Assembly: GCA_963826695.1 (NCBI GenBank)
Contig: CAWGXZ010000004.1
Location: 62,001-126,000, forward strand
DNA length: 64,000 nucleotides
Direction of reading: 5' to 3'
DNA from: CAWGXZ01 sp963826695
GTDB lineage: Bacteria; Pseudomonadota; Gammaproteobacteria; Burkholderiales; Burkholderiaceae_C
How positions within the stretch are numbered: position 1 is the stretch's first letter; every line of letters starts with the position of its first letter. Position numbers and translations under genes: made by a program. A model generated the notes under the pieces. It was not told the origin of the DNA. It did not search any database and saw only the letters and a program-made list of their open reading frames with translations. Below are positions 63,210-64,000 of the stretch, one piece after another.

Positions 63210-63935
63210 ATGCACGCTTCCGTTCGTCGCCGCGTTGGCCTTGCCGCACTGCTCTCGCTCGTCATCTCCGGGCCCTTGCAGGCGCAGGCCGACAGCAGCT
63301 GGGACAACACCTTCTCCATCGTCGCGCGCGATCCGGCAACCGGCGCCCTGGGGGGTGCGGTGTCGACGGCCCGGCTGGCGGTCGGCAACCGCGTGCTGCG
63401 GGTCGAGCACGAGGTCGGCGCCATCGCCAGCCAGGCCAACACCAACCCGATGCTGGCGCGCGACGTCGTGAACCGCCTGCAGGGCGGTGCGACGGCAACC
63501 CAGGCGCTCGAAGCCGCGCTCGAGGCCGACGCGAGCCGGGAAGAGCGACAGCTCTCGGTCATCGACGCCAGGGGCGGCCGGGCGGCGTTCACCGGGTCGA
63601 AGCCCGAGGACTACAAGGGGCACCTCGTCGGCCGCGATGTGGTCGTCGCCGGCAACATCCTCGTCGGCAAGGAAACGCTCGAGGCGATGGTCGCTGCCTT
63701 CGAGGCCGCGCCTGGCACGCTCGCCGACCGCATCATGGCCGCGCTGGAGGCCGGGCAGAAGGCGGGTGGTGATCGGCGCGGCAAGGTCTCGGCGGCGATC
63801 GTCGTCGTCAACCAGGCGCCGAGCGCCAACGCGTACGCGAAGAACATCGACCTGCGCATCGACAGCAGCAAGGACCCGGTGGCCGAGCTGAGGGTGCTCT
63901 ATGACGCGTACAAGGCGGCGTTCAAGATACCTTGA
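63210..63935 (+). CDS. DUF1028 family secreted protein
   Basis: 241 residues from ATG at 63210. Signal peptide ends SGPLQAQADSS. The DUF1028 core follows: NTFSIVARDPATGALGGAVS, then the segment VGAIASQANTNPML and RQLSVIDARGGRAAFTGSK. Members have an Ntn-hydrolase-like fold and are often close to peptide or amide catabolism genes. 59 bases after the aspartoacylase-like gene, probably in the same operon. Activity unknown. Confidence 0.92.
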   Translation: MHASVRRRVGLAALLSLVISGPLQAQADSSWDNTFSIVARDPATGALGGAVSTARLAVGNRVLRVEHEVGAIASQANTNPMLARDVVNRLQGGATATQALEAALEADASREERQLSVIDARGGRAAFTGSKPEDYKGHLVGRDVVVAGNILVGKETLEAMVAAFEAAPGTLADRIMAALEAGQKAGGDRRGKVSAAIVVVNQAPSANAYAKNIDLRIDSSKDPVAELRVLYDAYKAAFKIP

Positions 63936-64000
63936 GAGGCAGCCAAGGCGCCCGGGCGGGCCCGTCGCGCCTATTCGTCCCGGACCTCGCAGCCGAGGCG

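Noticed and set aside
63971..64000. Possible end of a minus-strand gene at the right edge (stop TAG preceded by RLGCEVRDE)
   Set aside because: Only nine codons are visible, not enough to support a gene.

Overview
The window reads as a chromosomal segment of a high-GC betaproteobacterium, most likely of the order Burkholderiales. The evidence is the metK / lipid A acyltransferase / dapF / DUF484 / xerC block, six separate Bug-type (TctC) periplasmic receptors, a Burkholderia-type porin, many LysR regulators and dense GC-rich coding. No rRNA, tRNA, CRISPR array, complete insertion sequence or replication origin was seen.

Layout. 1-8.8 kb is conserved core: a partial transglutaminase-like gene, metK, two tandem LpxL-type acyltransferases, dapF, DUF484, xerC, an Lrp-type regulator and glmS. 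8.8-9.8 kb has no convincing gene but holds a short tandem repeat. 9.8-20.6 kb is a partly decayed CoA-linked catabolic region: an IclR regulator, a Bug receptor, a crotonase, a frameshifted ADP-forming acyl-CoA synthetase, a hydrolase, a 3-hydroxyacyl-CoA dehydrogenase stub, a frameshifted MmgE/PrpD gene and a truncated thiolase, followed by an intact LysR / Bug / sugar-acid-dehydratase unit. 20.6-26.3 kb is a patchwork of a CAP-domain protein, a Met-rich 42-residue peptide, an integrase remnant, a fasciclin lipoprotein, an amino-acid-receptor remnant, a flavin reductase and a class II aldolase. 26.3-33.4 kb is periplasmic: an AcfC-like binding protein fused to four EF-hands, a dsbD / Lgt-TlpA fusion / dsbG operon, and a divergent QseBC-like two-component system with a candidate operator between them.

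33.4-43 kb is a sulfur module. It holds a TsdA-like thiosulfate dehydrogenase with a c4-like partner cytochrome, a DUF2243 membrane protein, four YeeE/YedE-family transporters, a frameshifted MBL-rhodanese gene, a BigR/SqrR-type persulfide-sensing ArsR repressor, a SulP permease and an ETHE1-type persulfide dioxygenase. A perfect AT-rich palindrome lies between the divergent arms. 43-50 kb holds a DUF1080 lipoprotein, then an AhpD-like gene, a Bug receptor, three SDRs, a second Bug receptor and a LysR gene, all on the minus strand.

50-58.7 kb is a LysR-controlled C5/C6-dicarboxylate operon. It runs PrpF-type isomerase, Bug receptor, porin, MaoC-type hydratase, CaiB-type CoA transferase, CitE-type lyase and a fumarase-superfamily lyase. 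The middle enzymes match the logic of itaconate/mesaconate breakdown through citramalyl-CoA to acetyl-CoA and pyruvate. 58.7-61.1 kb is an RsbQ-like hydrolase beside a PAS-bearing hybrid histidine kinase, a candidate small-molecule sensing pair. The window ends with a Bug receptor, an aspartoacylase-like gene with a probable frameshift in a C tract, and a DUF1028 protein.

Several indels fall in short homopolymers. Some of the pseudogenes may therefore be sequencing errors; the truncated thiolase, the integrase remnant and the receptor remnant look like real decay.
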